A stretch of 5,561 nucleotides of DNA, taken from positions 1 through 5,561 of the forward strand of contig JAHEAK010000398.1 of NCBI GenBank assembly GCA_024642805.1, written 5' to 3'. The stretch comes from Kofleriaceae bacterium (lineage in GTDB: Bacteria > Myxococcota_A > Polyangia > Haliangiales > Haliangiaceae). The position numbers were made by a program, and so were the translations under genes. The notes beneath the pieces were generated by a model. The model worked only from the letters and a program-made list of their open reading frames with translations, searched no databases and had not been told where the DNA came from. How positions within the stretch are numbered: the first letter of the stretch is position 1; each line of letters opens with the position of its first letter. Below, piece by piece: positions 5,123-5,561 of the stretch.

Positions 5123-5561
5123 ATGTCATCTCGCAAACCACAGCAAGATCAAGTGCGCCAAGACGAGGCATCCAGCCATGGCGACGAGGATCTGGACTTC
5201 GCCATTGAAGACGCGATCGTTGAACGCCCACGCTCGCTGACCCCGGCGCAAGAGCCCGCTCCGGCGCCGGTGAGCGCCGCGCCCAAGTCAGCCATCAAGG
5301 TCCACGCCGTAGCTGCTGCCGAGCTGGACGCCGAACCTCGGAGCAATGCCGATATCGAATTCGATCTCGATGAGCTGGTTGCCGCTGACGAGCGGGCTGC
5401 TGCCGAGAGGCTTGCGGCCCGCACACGGCAGGCTGCCCTCGAGCAGGAGGAAGCTGCCCGCAAAGAAGCGGCAGAGCAGCGCGCGCCCGAGATCTATGAT
5501 CTGGCAATGGAAGACATCGAGTTCACCGATGAATCCGCGACCGGTAGCCCTCAAGATGCTG
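5123..5561 (+). CDS. Acidic, probably disordered protein with repeated short motif, 3' end off the right edge
   Basis: I do not recognise this family. The frame is open from ATG 5123 to the right edge, giving 146 codons with no stop. The visible part is rich in Glu, Asp, Ala, Gln and Pro, has no signal peptide or membrane segment, and is probably disordered and cytoplasmic. Three short segments share the pattern [DE]-[FL]-[AD]-[ILM]-[DE]-[DE]-[ALI]: residues 25-31 (DFAIEDA), 79-85 (EFDLDEL) and 126-132 (DLAMEDI). Between the second and third, residues 86-121 form a charged Ala/Glu/Arg-rich segment likely to be a long helix or coiled coil. A Pro/Ala-rich linker covers 41-54. No good Shine-Dalgarno sequence precedes the ATG; the 20-base gap suggests translation follows on from the DUF1704 gene. 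The N-terminal region could precede a folded domain outside the window, so function cannot be named. Confidence 0.75.
   Translation, partial: MSSRKPQQDQVRQDEASSHGDEDLDFAIEDAIVERPRSLTPAQEPAPAPVSAAPKSAIKVHAVAAAELDAEPRSNADIEFDLDELVAADERAAAERLAARTRQAALEQEEAARKEAAEQRAPEIYDLAMEDIEFTDESATGSPQDA

Noticed and set aside
5149..5463. 104-codon minus-strand open frame opposite the acidic right-edge gene
   Set aside because: Its Ser/Ala/Arg-rich sequence is the complement of Glu/Ala/Arg-rich coding. The plus-strand frame is open over the whole edge region and closely follows the DUF1704 gene.

Overview
The window is G+C-rich bacterial chromosomal DNA, densely coded on both strands. It holds five complete genes and two genes cut by the window edges. 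Two predicted lipoproteins, a peptidoglycan glycosyltransferase and G/C-ending codon preference indicate a free-living, probably Gram-negative (diderm) bacterium. The overall style (lipoproteins with low-complexity K/E/G/Q linkers, alternative GTG/TTG starts, an acidic Ala/Glu-rich disordered protein) would fit Myxococcota or another former deltaproteobacterial lineage. That placement is an impression, not a demonstrated assignment. I see no rRNA, tRNA, CRISPR, IS element, phage gene or attachment site. No stretch longer than 300 bases lacks a gene; the longest gaps are 93, 85 and 75 bases.

Layout. (1) 1-434, minus: 5' part of an unrecognised lipoprotein, running off the left edge. (2) 435-527: divergent intergenic region with three short inverted repeats, one of them a perfect 12-bp palindrome almost touching the next start codon. 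(3) 528-1061, plus: an SRPBCC (START/polyketide-cyclase-like) cytoplasmic protein. (4) 1147-1908, plus: a SIMPL (DUF541) lipoprotein with a clear Shine-Dalgarno sequence. The preceding 85-base gap contains a TTACACGC direct repeat at 11-bp spacing. (5) 1905-2927, minus: a multi-pass flippase-like membrane protein (UPF0104/LPG-synthase TM family), convergent with the SIMPL gene; both stop codons lie in one CTAG. (6) 2958-3803, minus: monofunctional peptidoglycan glycosyltransferase MtgA, 30 bases upstream of gene 5 in the same direction and probably co-transcribed with it. (7) 3804-3878: a 75-base divergent promoter region. (8) 3879-5102, plus: a DUF1704/QEGLA-motif putative metallopeptidase with an intact HExxxH...E site, related to the eukaryotic tubulin carboxypeptidase MATCAP. 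(9) 5123-5561, plus: 5' part of an acidic, largely disordered protein with three copies of a short acidic-hydrophobic motif, 20 bases behind gene 8 and cut by the right edge.

How the genes may work together. The mtgA/UPF0104 pair is an envelope unit: one enzyme polymerises lipid II, and the other is a membrane protein of a family linked to lipid or isoprenoid-lipid handling. The two lipoproteins are also envelope proteins. The DUF1704 gene and its acidic neighbour form a second unit of unknown role, and it is the most interesting pairing here. I do not see a recognisable defence, secondary-metabolite or mobile system. The best candidate for something undescribed is the putative carboxypeptidase plus acidic partner.
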